Positions 1 through 7,189 of a DNA stretch of 64,000 nucleotides are shown piece by piece. The translations under genes and the position numbers were made by a program. Position 1 is the first letter of the stretch. Each line of letters starts with the position of its first letter. This DNA is from Cytobacillus kochii (GTDB taxonomy: Bacteria; Bacillota; Bacilli; Bacillales; Cytobacillaceae): the NCBI RefSeq assembly GCF_020171845.1, contig NZ_JAIVAM010000019.1:1-64000 (forward strand), given 5' to 3'. A model generated the notes under the pieces. That model was not told the origin of the DNA. It worked only from the letters and a program-made list of their open reading frames with translations, and did no database searches.

Positions 1-118
1 AGATTTCCCATAGCGCAAGCTAGTAAGATCCCTGAAAGATGATCAGGTTGATAGGTTAGAGGTGGAAGTGTGGCGACACATGTAGCTGACTAATACTAAT
101 CGATCGAGGACTTAACCA
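1..118 (+). rRNA. 23S ribosomal RNA, 3' end (partial)
   Basis: The first 118 bases match the conserved 3' end of bacterial 23S rRNA: a run ending in CTAATACTAATCGATCGAGG and then ACTTAACC. The gene starts before the window. It is followed by a 5S gene and a tRNA cluster on the same strand, the usual order at the end of an rRNA operon. The exact 3' end is estimated from the conserved ACTTAACCA and could be off by a few bases. Confidence 0.95.
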
Positions 119-134
119 AAAACGAAAAGCGAAA

Positions 135-231
135 GCGCCTTGCACAGGTGCGACAAGCATAAGACAGATTTGACAGGAGGTTGTTCTTTAACCTCATGAC
201 AAATTTGACTTATGACCTCGAGCACCTAGGC
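135..231 (+). repeat. Long imperfect stem-loop in the 23S-5S spacer, possible dispersed repeat
   Basis: Two arms pair over about 97 bases: GCGCCT with AGGCGC at the base, then GGTG with CACC, CATAAG with CTTATG, ATTTG with CAAAT, and AGGTT with AACCT around a short apical loop. The blocks are separated by small internal loops. From memory the flanking motifs (GACAAGCATAAGAC on the left arm, GACTTATGACCTCGAG on the right arm, then a GGCGCTG/GCTGGACA tail) resemble a dispersed stem-loop repeat in several Bacillaceae genomes; I cannot confirm this here. A role in 23S processing is the alternative. Confidence 0.6.
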
Positions 232-253
232 GCTGTAGCTGGACAATACGAAA

Positions 254-277
254 TGCGGGCGGCTCCTAGCCGCCGCA
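254..277 (+). repeat. GC-rich hairpin in the 23S-5S spacer
   Basis: TGCGGGCGGCT pairs with AGCCGCCGCA around a CCT loop, with one bulged G. It is much more GC-rich than its surroundings and lies between the larger stem-loop and the 5S gene. No T-run follows, so it is not an obvious terminator; rRNA processing or part of the same repeat is more likely. Confidence 0.5.
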
Positions 278-432
278 GCTAGACAGCACTACGTAAGTAG
301 TAGCCTACAGCACGCATTCAGGCGATTACTCAAAACAATCTTCTTCAACATTACCTAGTTTTCAGAGAATGATTTAAAATTTCTCTTGAAATTTTCATAA
401 AAGACGTTATAATAATAAATGTCTTTAAAAAG

Positions 433-549
<117 letters not shown>

Positions 550-568
550 ATACATACTATTATATTAT

Positions 569-643
569 TCCGCAGTAGCTCAGTGGTAGAGCATTCGGCT
601 GTTAACCGAACGGTCGTAGGTTCGAATCCTACCTGCGGAGCCA
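569..643 (+). tRNA. tRNA-Asn (GTT)
   Basis: Full cloverleaf with acceptor TCCGCAG/CTGCGGA, anticodon GTT in the loop CTGTTAA, and encoded CCA. First gene of a cluster whose order matches B. subtilis trnD. Confidence 0.95.
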
Positions 644-645
644 AT

Positions 646-739
646 GGAGAGCTGTCCGAGCTGGCCGAAGGAGCACGATTGGAAATCGTGTAGGCGGTTT
701 ATAGCCGTCTCAAGGGTTCAAATCCCTTGCTCTCCGCCA
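646..739 (+). tRNA. tRNA-Ser (GGA)
   Basis: Class II tRNA with a long variable arm (TAGGCGGTTTATAGCCGTCT), acceptor GGAGAGC/GCTCTCC, anticodon GGA, encoded CCA. Confidence 0.95.
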
Positions 740-754
740 TTAAACATATAAACT

Positions 755-829
755 GGCCCCTTGGTCAAGCGGTTAAGACACCGCCCTTTCACGGCGGTAA
801 CACGGGTTCGAATCCCGTAGGGGTCACCA
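755..829 (+). tRNA. tRNA-Glu (TTC)
   Basis: Acceptor GGCCCCT/AGGGGTC, anticodon TTC in the loop CTTTCAC, T-arm GGTTCGAATCC, encoded CCA. Confidence 0.95.
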
Positions 830-833
830 TTTT

Positions 834-909
834 GGAGGATTAGCTCAGCTGGGAGAGCATCTGCCTTACAAGCAGAGGGTCGGCGGTTCGATCCCGTCAT
901 CCTCCACCA
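834..909 (+). tRNA. tRNA-Val (TAC)
   Basis: Acceptor GGAGGAT/ATCCTCC, anticodon stem TCTGC/GCAGA around loop CTTACAA (anticodon TAC), encoded CCA. Confidence 0.95.
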
Positions 910-919
910 TTCATATTAT

Positions 920-993
<74 letters not shown>

Positions 994-996
994 TTT

Positions 997-1073
997 GGTC
1001 CGGTAGTTCAGTTGGTTAGAATGCCTGCCTGTCACGCAGGAGGTCGCGGGTTCGAGTCCCGTCCGGACCGCCA
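997..1073 (+). tRNA. tRNA-Asp (GTC)
   Basis: Acceptor GGTCCGG/CCGGACC, anticodon GTC in loop CTGTCAC, encoded CCA. Only three bases separate it from tRNA-fMet. Confidence 0.95.
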
Positions 1074-1128
1074 CTACATAAATTCACACAAATGTATTAA
1101 AAACATATTGTAAAACGTAATAAGTTTT

Positions 1129-1204
1129 GGCTCAGTAGCTCAGTCGGTAGAGCAAAGGACTGAAAATCCTTGTGTCGGCGGTTCGATTCCGTCCTGAGCC
1201 ACCA
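1129..1204 (+). tRNA. tRNA-Phe (GAA)
   Basis: Acceptor GGCTCAG/CTGAGCC, anticodon GAA in loop CTGAAAA, encoded CCA. About 55 bases of AT-rich spacer precede it. Confidence 0.95.
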
Positions 1205-1207
1205 TTT

Positions 1208-1280
<73 letters not shown>

Positions 1281-1291
1281 TTGTTTTTCAT

Positions 1292-1375
1292 GGAGGGGTA
1301 GCGAAGTGGCTAAACGCGGCGGACTGTAAATCCGCTCCTTCGGGTTCGGCAGTTCGAATCTGCCCCCCTCCACCA
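1292..1375 (+). tRNA. tRNA-Tyr (GTA)
   Basis: Class II tRNA with a long variable arm, acceptor GGAGGGG/CCCCTCC, anticodon GTA in loop CTGTAAA, encoded CCA. Confidence 0.95.
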
Positions 1376-1378
1376 TCT

Positions 1379-1452
1379 AGGGGTATAGTTTAATGGTAAA
1401 ACGAAGGTCTCCAAAACCTTTGATGTGGGTTCGATTCCTACTACCCCTGCCA
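1379..1452 (+). tRNA. tRNA-Trp (CCA)
   Basis: Acceptor AGGGGTA/TACCCCT, anticodon CCA in loop CTCCAAA, discriminator G, encoded 3' CCA. Confidence 0.95.
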
Positions 1453-1457
1453 ATTAT

Positions 1458-1534
1458 GGCGGTTGTGGCGAAGTGGTTAACGCATCGGATTGTGGTTCCG
1501 ACATTCGTGGGTTCGATTCCCATCAGCCGCCCCA
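1458..1534 (+). tRNA. tRNA-His (GTG)
   Basis: Anticodon GTG in loop TTGTGGT, and an extra 5' G (position -1) facing the discriminator C, diagnostic for tRNA-His. Encoded CCA. Confidence 0.95.
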
Positions 1535-1580
1535 TTATTTTAAATTCACTTTTTTTGCTTTCATGCATAGAATATACAAA

Positions 1581-1655
1581 TGGGCTATAGCCAAGTGGTA
1601 AGGCAACGGATTTTGATTCCGTCATTCGCAGGTTCGAACCCTGCTAGCCCAGCCA
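1581..1655 (+). tRNA. tRNA-Gln (TTG)
   Basis: Acceptor TGGGCTA/TAGCCCA, anticodon TTG in loop TTTTGAT, discriminator G, encoded CCA. Confidence 0.95.
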
Positions 1656-1660
1656 GATCT

Positions 1661-1735
1661 GCGGAAGTAGTTCAGTGGTAGAACATCACCTTGCCAAGGT
1701 GAGGGTCGCGGGTTCGAATCCCGTCTTCCGCTCCA
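1661..1735 (+). tRNA. tRNA-Gly (GCC)
   Basis: Acceptor GCGGAAG/CTTCCGC, anticodon GCC in loop TTGCCAA, discriminator T, encoded CCA. Confidence 0.95.
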
Positions 1736-1754
1736 AATATTCATTTATATTGAT

Positions 1755-1828
<74 letters not shown>

Positions 1829-1859
1829 ATACATATTCATTAGTTTTTATACACCTCAT

Positions 1860-1948
1860 GCCGGGGTGGCGGAACTGGCAGACGCACAGGACTTAAAATC
1901 CTGCGGTAGGTGACTACCGTACCGGTTCGATTCCGGTCCTCGGCACCA
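1860..1948 (+). tRNA. tRNA-Leu (TAA)
   Basis: Class II tRNA with long variable arm (CGGTAGGTGACTACCG), anticodon stem CAGGA/TCCTG around CTTAAAA (anticodon TAA), encoded CCA. Confidence 0.95.
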
Positions 1949-1969
1949 TAATTAAATAAAAGAATATTT

Positions 1970-2052
1970 GCCGGTGTGGCGGAATTGGCAGACGCGCACG
2001 ACTCAAAATCGTGTTCCATCACGGAGTGTCGGTTCGACCCCGACCACCGGTA
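1970..2052 (+). tRNA. tRNA-Leu (CAA)
   Basis: Class II tRNA with acceptor GCCGGTG/CACCGGT, anticodon CAA in loop CTCAAAA, discriminator A. CCA is not encoded; the next tRNA begins four bases later. Confidence 0.94.
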
Positions 2053-2055
2053 TTT

Positions 2056-2126
2056 GCGGGTGTAGTTTAGTGGTAAAACCTCAGCCTTCCAAGCTGATGA
2101 TGAGGGTTCGATTCCCTTCACCCGCT
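2056..2126 (+). tRNA. tRNA-Gly (TCC)
   Basis: Acceptor GCGGGTG/CACCCGC, anticodon TCC in loop CTTCCAA, discriminator T, no encoded CCA. It is one gene more than the 16 tRNAs of B. subtilis trnD as I recall that cluster. Confidence 0.94.
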
Positions 2127-2141
2127 TATATGGAAGTTAAG

Positions 2142-2190
2142 GACTGTAGACAATCTCTATTTATTAGTAGATTGCCTACAGTCTTTTTTT
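2142..2190 (+). terminator. Rho-independent terminator of the rRNA/tRNA operon
   Basis: GACTGTAGACAATCT pairs with AGATTGCCTACAGTC (one mismatch) around a 12-base AT loop and is followed by seven Ts. It ends the rRNA-tRNA transcription unit 16 bases after the last tRNA. Confidence 0.9.
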
Positions 2191-2370
2191 AGTAGAAATG
2201 ACTAGGTCTGGTATTTTTACTAAACTTAAAGAAGTGTATAATGACTTAAAGTGAAGAAATGGATGAAAGGCTTCAGTAACGTGAGATGCATTCTCCTTAA
2301 AAAAATATATGTAGAATACAGGTTGGTTAACAAGAAATATGCTGGAAATGAAAACTTTTCGGATTGATGG

Positions 2371-2399
2371 TTGACAGGATAGCTTTTATTAGATAAAAT
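2371..2399 (+). promoter_or_regulatory. Sigma-A promoter of the iron-siderophore ABC operon
   Basis: TTGACA, a 17-base spacer, then TAAAAT. The spacing is optimal and the Fur box begins 12 bases after the -10, so bound Fur would cover the start of transcription. The 180 bases between the tRNA terminator and this promoter show no gene. Confidence 0.8.
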
Positions 2400-2411
2400 T
2401 TTCTTTGAAGT

Positions 2412-2426
2412 TGATAATCATTATCA
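2412..2426 (+). promoter_or_regulatory. Fur box, perfect 7-1-7 palindrome
   Basis: TGATAATCATTATCA matches the Bacillus Fur consensus TGATAATNATTATCA at every defined position. It sits just after the -10 of a strong promoter and before an iron-siderophore transporter gene, so iron-dependent repression by Fur is expected. Confidence 0.92.
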
Positions 2427-2464
2427 ATGACGTGATGATGATCTAAAATGTTCGGATGGAGTGA

Positions 2465-3286
2465 ATGACCTTGTCTAGATTATTTACTGAAGACTTAAGA
2501 ATTGCATACGGTGATAGAGAGATTGTGAAGAACTTAAACATGATGATACCAGACGGTGAGATTACGGCTATTATTGGGCCGAATGGTTGCGGTAAATCGA
2601 CTGTCTTAAAGACGATTGCAAGAATTATCCAAGCCAAAGCTGGGTCTGTATATCTTGATGGTAAGCAAATCAGTAAGGAATCGACAAAAGCGATTGCACA
2701 AAAAATGGCCATTCTTCCTCAATCTCCTGATGCTCCTGAAGGCTTAACAGTTTCAGAGCTAGTATCTTATGGAAGATTTCCATATCAAAAGGGTATGGGG
2801 AGATTAACAGCAAAAGATCGCCAGGTGATAGATTGGGCACTCCAAGTAACAGGAATTGCAGAATTTAAAGATAGAGAAGTAGATGCATTGTCTGGTGGAC
2901 AGCGGCAAAGAGTATGGATTGCGATGGCTTTGGCTCAGGAAACTGATATAATTTTATTAGATGAGCCGACTACATATTTAGATATGTGTCATCAATTGGA
3001 AGTATTAGAACTGTTAAAAGAGCTTAATCAGTTAGAAAATAGAACAATTGTTATGGTTATTCATGATTTAAACCATGCAGCAAGGTTTGCTGATTATTTG
3101 ATTGCTATGAGAGCAGGCAAAATTATTAAAAATGGTGCTGCGAAGGAAGTTATGAATAAGCAGATTTTAAGAGAAGTATTTAATATTGATGCAGAAATTG
3201 GTATTGACCCACGTACACAAAAACCAATCTGCTTAACGTATGACTTAATTGATAGTAGGATGGTAGTTCAAGAGCAAGTCGTTTAA
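2465..3286 (+). CDS. Ferric-siderophore ABC transporter, ATP-binding protein (FecE family)
   Basis: 273-residue ABC ATPase that powers ferric-siderophore import. Walker A GPNGCGKST near residue 39, signature LSGGQRQR near 142, Walker B ILLDEP just after, and the switch His in VIHDLNHA. Length fits the YusV/FecE family (about 270 aa). The ATG at 2465 lies only three bases after GGAG (2458-2461); a TTG at 2471 has better spacing and may be the true start. It is first in a unit followed by the binding protein and two permeases, with a perfect Fur box upstream. A terminator overlaps its stop codon, which may set its level apart from the downstream genes. The siderophore cannot be told from sequence. 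Confidence 0.92.
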   Translation: MTLSRLFTEDLRIAYGDREIVKNLNMMIPDGEITAIIGPNGCGKSTVLKTIARIIQAKAGSVYLDGKQISKESTKAIAQKMAILPQSPDAPEGLTVSELVSYGRFPYQKGMGRLTAKDRQVIDWALQVTGIAEFKDREVDALSGGQRQRVWIAMALAQETDIILLDEPTTYLDMCHQLEVLELLKELNQLENRTIVMVIHDLNHAARFADYLIAMRAGKIIKNGAAKEVMNKQILREVFNIDAEIGIDPRTQKPICLTYDLIDSRMVVQEQVV

Positions 3287-3304
3287 TGATTTGCTTCTTT
3301 TTTT
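3273..3304 (+). terminator. Terminator overlapping the ATPase stop codon
   Basis: AGCAAGTC pairs with GATTTGCT (one G-T pair) around the loop GTTTAAT, which contains the stop codon TAA at 3284-3286; TCTTTTTTT follows. It is placed to cut transcription between the ATPase gene and the binding-protein gene, which has its own Fur box ten bases later. Confidence 0.75.
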
Positions 3305-3313
3305 GACTATAAT

Positions 3314-3328
3314 TGAGAATGATTATTA
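3314..3328 (+). promoter_or_regulatory. Second Fur box, upstream of the binding-protein gene
   Basis: TGAGAATGATTATTA matches the Fur 7-1-7 consensus at 12 of 14 defined positions. It lies between a terminator and the siderophore-binding lipoprotein gene, so the binding protein and permeases can be a separate Fur-regulated unit. Confidence 0.8.
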
Positions 3329-3340
3329 TTATAAAGGTGG

Positions 3341-4270
3341 ATGGAAAACTTGAAAAAGCAATTGGTATTTTTATTTTTTATTCTATTATTAGTTTTAACT
3401 GCTTGCGGAAATGATGGGAATGAATCGTCAGGTGAAGGCAGTAAGGAAACGGAAAAAGAAACATTTACATATGAATCAGAAAATGGAGAAATGGAGTTAC
3501 CAGCTAATCCTAAAAGAGTAGCATCAATGGCTTATACTGGTAATGTTCTATCATTAGGGATTACCCCAGTAGCAATAGATGAGTGGTCTAAAGCGAACAA
3601 ATTTTACGGTGATAAACTGAAAAATTCTGAAGTTATTACAGCAGATAATGTAGAGAAATTATTAGAATTAGAACCAGATTTAATTATTGCATATTCAACT
3701 GACGAAAATTTAGATAAATACAAAGAAATCGCGCCAACCGTCACATTAACTTATGAAAAATATGGCTATTTAGATCAACACCTTGAAATAGGTAAGGTGT
3801 TAGGAAAAGAGCAGGAAGCACAAGCATGGGTGGAAGAGTGGAAAGAAAAGACAGCTGCTGAAGGTGAGAAAGTAAAAGAGGTAATTGGTGATGATGCGAC
3901 TGTTATGGTATTTGAGACATTTGGTAAAGACATGTATGTGTATGGAGAGAACTGGGGACGAGGAACAGAAATCATCTATCAAGCACTTGGTTTAAAAGCA
4001 CCTAAAGCGGTAGAAGAAGAAGTATTTGGACCAGGCTACTTAGCTATATCTTCAGAAGTCATACCAAAATATGCTGGAGATTATATTTTCCTAGGAGATG
4101 GACAAGGAGCCGATAATTCATTTACTGAAACTGATGTTTGGAAAGGCATCCCAGCAGTGGAAAATGACCGCGTGTTTACATTTGATTCTTCTTCTTTCTA
4201 TTTTAATGATCCCATTTCATTGGAAGAAGAATTAGCATTTATCGTTGAAAATTTACTTGGGGCTAAGTAA
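3341..4270 (+). CDS. Ferric-siderophore ABC transporter, substrate-binding lipoprotein
   Basis: 309-residue extracellular binding protein of the FecB/FhuD (periplasmic-binding type III) class. A hydrophobic signal peptide is followed by lipobox LTAC with the lipidated Cys at residue 22, then an acidic Ser/Glu-rich linker. The body has the family hallmarks: VASMAYTGNVLSLGITP, LELEPDLIIAY, a long central helix, and a C-terminal VENDRVF-type segment. The ATG at 3341 directly abuts the GGTGG ribosome site; a TTG at 3350 (giving MKKQLVFLF) is better spaced and is probably used. The ligand is unknown. The downstream permeases start within 5 bases and by a 4-base overlap. Confidence 0.93.
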   Translation: MENLKKQLVFLFFILLLVLTACGNDGNESSGEGSKETEKETFTYESENGEMELPANPKRVASMAYTGNVLSLGITPVAIDEWSKANKFYGDKLKNSEVITADNVEKLLELEPDLIIAYSTDENLDKYKEIAPTVTLTYEKYGYLDQHLEIGKVLGKEQEAQAWVEEWKEKTAAEGEKVKEVIGDDATVMVFETFGKDMYVYGENWGRGTEIIYQALGLKAPKAVEEEVFGPGYLAISSEVIPKYAGDYIFLGDGQGADNSFTETDVWKGIPAVENDRVFTFDSSSFYFNDPISLEEELAFIVENLLGAK

Positions 4271-4274
4271 TATA

Positions 4275-5315
4275 ATGAAAAATAATACTTTTAATGAAGC
4301 AAAGGAAAAGAAAATATATGCACGTCCTGCAATTGCTTCTATTATTCTAGCACTAAGCTGCCTACTTTTAGTAGGTAGCTTAGTTTTGGCTATTTCAGTT
4401 GGAGCAGCGAGTATTTCATTTGCAGATGTTTGGCAAGCTGTATTTGCTTATCAACAAGGGAACGAAGACCACCAAATTATAAGAAGTATACGATTACCTC
4501 GTGAGCTAGGAGCTGCTGTTGTCGGCGCGGCTTTCGCTGTTAGTGGTGCCATTATGCAAGGAATGACAAAAAACCCTTTAGCAGATCCAGGTTTACTAGG
4601 TTTAAATGCAGGTGCAAGTTTAGGACTAGCGATTGCTTTCTCATATGTAGGTAATACAAATTATATGATTATCATGTTATTCTCATTTATTGGAGCAGGG
4701 ATTGCTGCTTGCTTAGTATTTGGATTTAGCGCAATGAAAAGAGGTGGGATGACTCCACTAAAAATAACGTTAGCTGGTGCGGCAGTTACTGCATTTCTTT
4801 CATCGATTGGAGAAGGGATAGCACTTATAAACAAACTATCACAAAGTATTGCCTTTTGGACTGCTGGTGGCGTTTCAGGAACAACGTGGGCGCAGTTGCA
4901 AATTGTTACACCTACAGTACTTTTCGGTATTATAATTGCCATTATGCTCTCAAGAAGTTTGACTGTATTAAGCTTTGGAGAAGATGTGGCTAAAGGCTTA
5001 GGGCAAAGAACTTTTATTGTTAAGGCTGTGCTTATGACGGTTGTGCTTATATTAGCAGGTGCCGCGGTTTCTCTTGTTGGGGCGATTGCTTTTGTTGGTT
5101 TATTAATTCCCCATATCGTGAGATTTTTAGTCGGTACGGATTATAGATGGATTATTCCGTGTTCAGCTGTAATAGGTAGTGTGTTTTTAGTTTTAGCCGA
5201 TACGGCAGCAAGAATGGTTAATCCTCCCTTTGAAACACCAATGGGGGCAATTGTAGCAATACTTGGCCTACCTTTCTTCTTGTACCTTGCAAGAAAGGGG
5301 AGATCATTAATATGA
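4275..5315 (+). CDS. Ferric-siderophore ABC transporter permease, FecCD family (first subunit)
   Basis: 346 residues, multi-spanning FecCD/BtuC-type permease that forms half of the membrane channel. Visible family motifs: RLPRELGAAVVGAAFAVSG, MTKNPLADPGLLGLNAGA, and the C-terminal AFVGLLIPHIVRFLVG segment that contacts the ATPase. An in-frame TTG at 4245 would extend it into the previous gene; the ATG at 4275 is preferred because the extension is unlike family N-termini. It overlaps the next permease by four bases (ATGA), which implies translational coupling. Confidence 0.93.
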   Translation: MKNNTFNEAKEKKIYARPAIASIILALSCLLLVGSLVLAISVGAASISFADVWQAVFAYQQGNEDHQIIRSIRLPRELGAAVVGAAFAVSGAIMQGMTKNPLADPGLLGLNAGASLGLAIAFSYVGNTNYMIIMLFSFIGAGIAACLVFGFSAMKRGGMTPLKITLAGAAVTAFLSSIGEGIALINKLSQSIAFWTAGGVSGTTWAQLQIVTPTVLFGIIIAIMLSRSLTVLSFGEDVAKGLGQRTFIVKAVLMTVVLILAGAAVSLVGAIAFVGLLIPHIVRFLVGTDYRWIIPCSAVIGSVFLVLADTAARMVNPPFETPMGAIVAILGLPFFLYLARKGRSLI

Positions 5316-6319
5316 TTAGTGCCCGCCACTTTAAACGTTCAATTATTATCATTATTTCGACGTTTGTGTTATTATTGCTTATCTTTACAATTAGTGTAGC
5401 TACGGGATTTGCCTCTTTAAGTCCGGATCGTCTTTTGCCAACATTACTTGGGAATGGAACGGCAAAGGAAAACCTGATTTTATTTACCTTTAGATTGCCG
5501 AGGATACTGATTGCGGTGCTCGCAGGTATGGGTTTAGCTTTGTCAGGGGCAATCTTACAGAGCATTACGAGGAACCCGTTAGCAGATCCGGGAATACTAG
5601 GGATTAATTCAGGTGCCGGTTTGTTTGTCGTTTTCTTTGTTTTGTTATTTGGAAATAGTACAGGCAATCATTTATATTTGTTGCCACTATTCGCTTTAAT
5701 TGGAGGATTAATTACCGCTATATTTATCTACCTTCTCTCTTACAAGAGAGGGGAGGGTATTCAACCTGGTAGAATGCTTTTAGTTGGTGTAGGATTAGCT
5801 GCTGCTATAAATGGTGCATTGTTAACTCTTGCTTCTAAAATGGCTAGAGAAGAGTATGATTTCTTCGCCAACTGGGCTGCAGGGAGAATATGGGGAGATG
5901 ATTGGTTATTTGTCTTTGCTCTACTTCCTTGGCTTGCAATATTAATCCCGTTCATTTACTTTAAATCAAATACGCTTAATACTATGGCTTTAAATGAAGA
6001 GCTTTCTGTAGGTCTTGGAGTTAAAACGAATAAGGAAAGGTATACATTGTTATTGGCTTCCGTGGCCTTAGCAGCTGCTTCAGTATCCGTTAGTGGTGGT
6101 ATAGCATTTATCGGTTTGTTAGCACCCCATATTGCAAGAAGCTTAGTCGGTCCTAGACATCAGTTGTTTTTGCCTGTTGCGGCAATGTTTGGAGGCTTAC
6201 TTTTACTTTCAGCAGATACGGTTGGCAGAGTTTTACTTGATACGATTGGCATACCAGCGGGAGTAATTGTATCATTTATTGGGGCGCCGTATTTTCTATA
6301 TTTAATGGCAAAAAAATAA
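5312..6319 (+). CDS. Ferric-siderophore ABC transporter permease, FecCD family (second subunit)
   Basis: 335 residues, the second FecCD permease. Motifs TFRLPRILIAVLAGMGLALSG, TRNPLADPGILGINSGAG and AFIGLLAPHIARSLVG parallel those of its neighbour, so the two probably form a heterodimeric channel. The start codon overlaps the previous stop (ATGA), with AAGGGGAG 15 bases upstream. The operon ends in an IS-like hairpin terminator about 25 bases after the stop. Confidence 0.93.
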   Translation: MISARHFKRSIIIIISTFVLLLLIFTISVATGFASLSPDRLLPTLLGNGTAKENLILFTFRLPRILIAVLAGMGLALSGAILQSITRNPLADPGILGINSGAGLFVVFFVLLFGNSTGNHLYLLPLFALIGGLITAIFIYLLSYKRGEGIQPGRMLLVGVGLAAAINGALLTLASKMAREEYDFFANWAAGRIWGDDWLFVFALLPWLAILIPFIYFKSNTLNTMALNEELSVGLGVKTNKERYTLLLASVALAAASVSVSGGIAFIGLLAPHIARSLVGPRHQLFLPVAAMFGGLLLLSADTVGRVLLDTIGIPAGVIVSFIGAPYFLYLMAKK

Positions 6320-6339
6320 AAACCTGAACAAAATAAGAG

Positions 6340-6410
6340 TGAACAGCACCCCACTTGTTAGACATAATCTAACAAGTGGAGGTGCATTTTTTCTATGGCC
6401 AAATTTAATG
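6340..6410 (+). repeat. Hairpin repeat copy A, probable IS end remnant acting as terminator
   Basis: CCACTTGTTAGA (6351-6362) pairs perfectly with TCTAACAAGTGG (6368-6379); the stem is extended by GCACC/GGTGC with one bulged A, and followed by a T-run. Next comes ATGGCCAAATTTAATGCTGA, encoding MAKFNAEEK then stop. The hairpin, T-run and first codons are closely matched by a second copy at 39478-39550. From memory this looks like the left end of an IS3/IS150-type element (hairpin plus the start of OrfA). Here it serves as terminator of the siderophore operon. Confidence 0.65.
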
Positions 6411-6436
6411 CTGAAGAAAAATAGGATATTATTTTT

Positions 6437-7102
6437 TTAAACTATTACTTCAACTTGACCATTACCTCCATGTACTTGGATAAACATTTCTTTTAGTGAG
6501 TTGAGCAGTGCTTGTGCCTCATCTGTTTCTATGGAGTGTCTTAAAAAGACGACTTGTAATGCATTAGTTGTCTGTTCATTAACATTAGTTCTAGTAGAAT
6601 CTACAAATGGACTACCAAACGGCCCAAGTGAATCACTTAAAATAATTAAGTTTTTTAGTGAATTATCACGCCCGTTTAATCCTTCGTAAACTTCTCCATC
6701 ATGTCCGATCCTCACATCAATATTTCCGTTGAGACAGTCTAAATCGTATATGCCTATCGGGACTTCGTACTTTAATGAGAAAAAATTATTAATATCAGCG
6801 GCACTGTTGATGCTTTGTAAGTAGTTCTGTTTTTTAATTCTTCGATACATCGCTTCAGCAGAATGACGATATTTGTTGGGGTCTTTACCCGTTTGTTTGA
6901 AAATACTTCGCCATTCTTTTATCCCTGCAAATTCAGTTATATTCTTTTCTTCAAGATCAAAAAATAATGACTCTTGAAAGAGCTGTAAGCGCCCCTTTAC
7001 CATTTGGGGAGAACCTGATATAGTGATATGATTGTATGTAATGATGCCTATTTTGAATTGAGGGAATAAGGTCTTTAAATCTTTTGAAATGTTGATTGCC
7101 AA
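6437..7102 (-). CDS. B3/B4 domain protein (Phe-tRNA synthetase beta-like tRNA-binding/editing fold)
   Basis: 221 residues, a stand-alone version of the B3/B4 domain of phenylalanyl-tRNA synthetase beta subunit (COG3382-like). The central block YRHSAEAMYRRIKK, then a segment with IPIGIYDLD-type sequence and a C-terminal SDSLGPFGSPFVDS, fits this family; related proteins are thought to edit or deacylate mischarged tRNA, but that is not shown for this one. The start is a TTG at 7102, nine bases after a strong AGGAGGTG. It is divergent from queG. It converges on the siderophore operon. Confidence 0.75.
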   Translation of the reverse strand: MAINISKDLKTLFPQFKIGIITYNHITISGSPQMVKGRLQLFQESLFFDLEEKNITEFAGIKEWRSIFKQTGKDPNKYRHSAEAMYRRIKKQNYLQSINSAADINNFFSLKYEVPIGIYDLDCLNGNIDVRIGHDGEVYEGLNGRDNSLKNLIILSDSLGPFGSPFVDSTRTNVNEQTTNALQVVFLRHSIETDEAQALLNSLKEMFIQVHGGNGQVEVIV

Positions 7103-7189
7103 TGTTTACACCTCCTGATTTTATAATAACAAGTTTATCATGAGAGGGAAGATGAATCACATGGAAAACCAAGGAGGAGTGAATAATTC

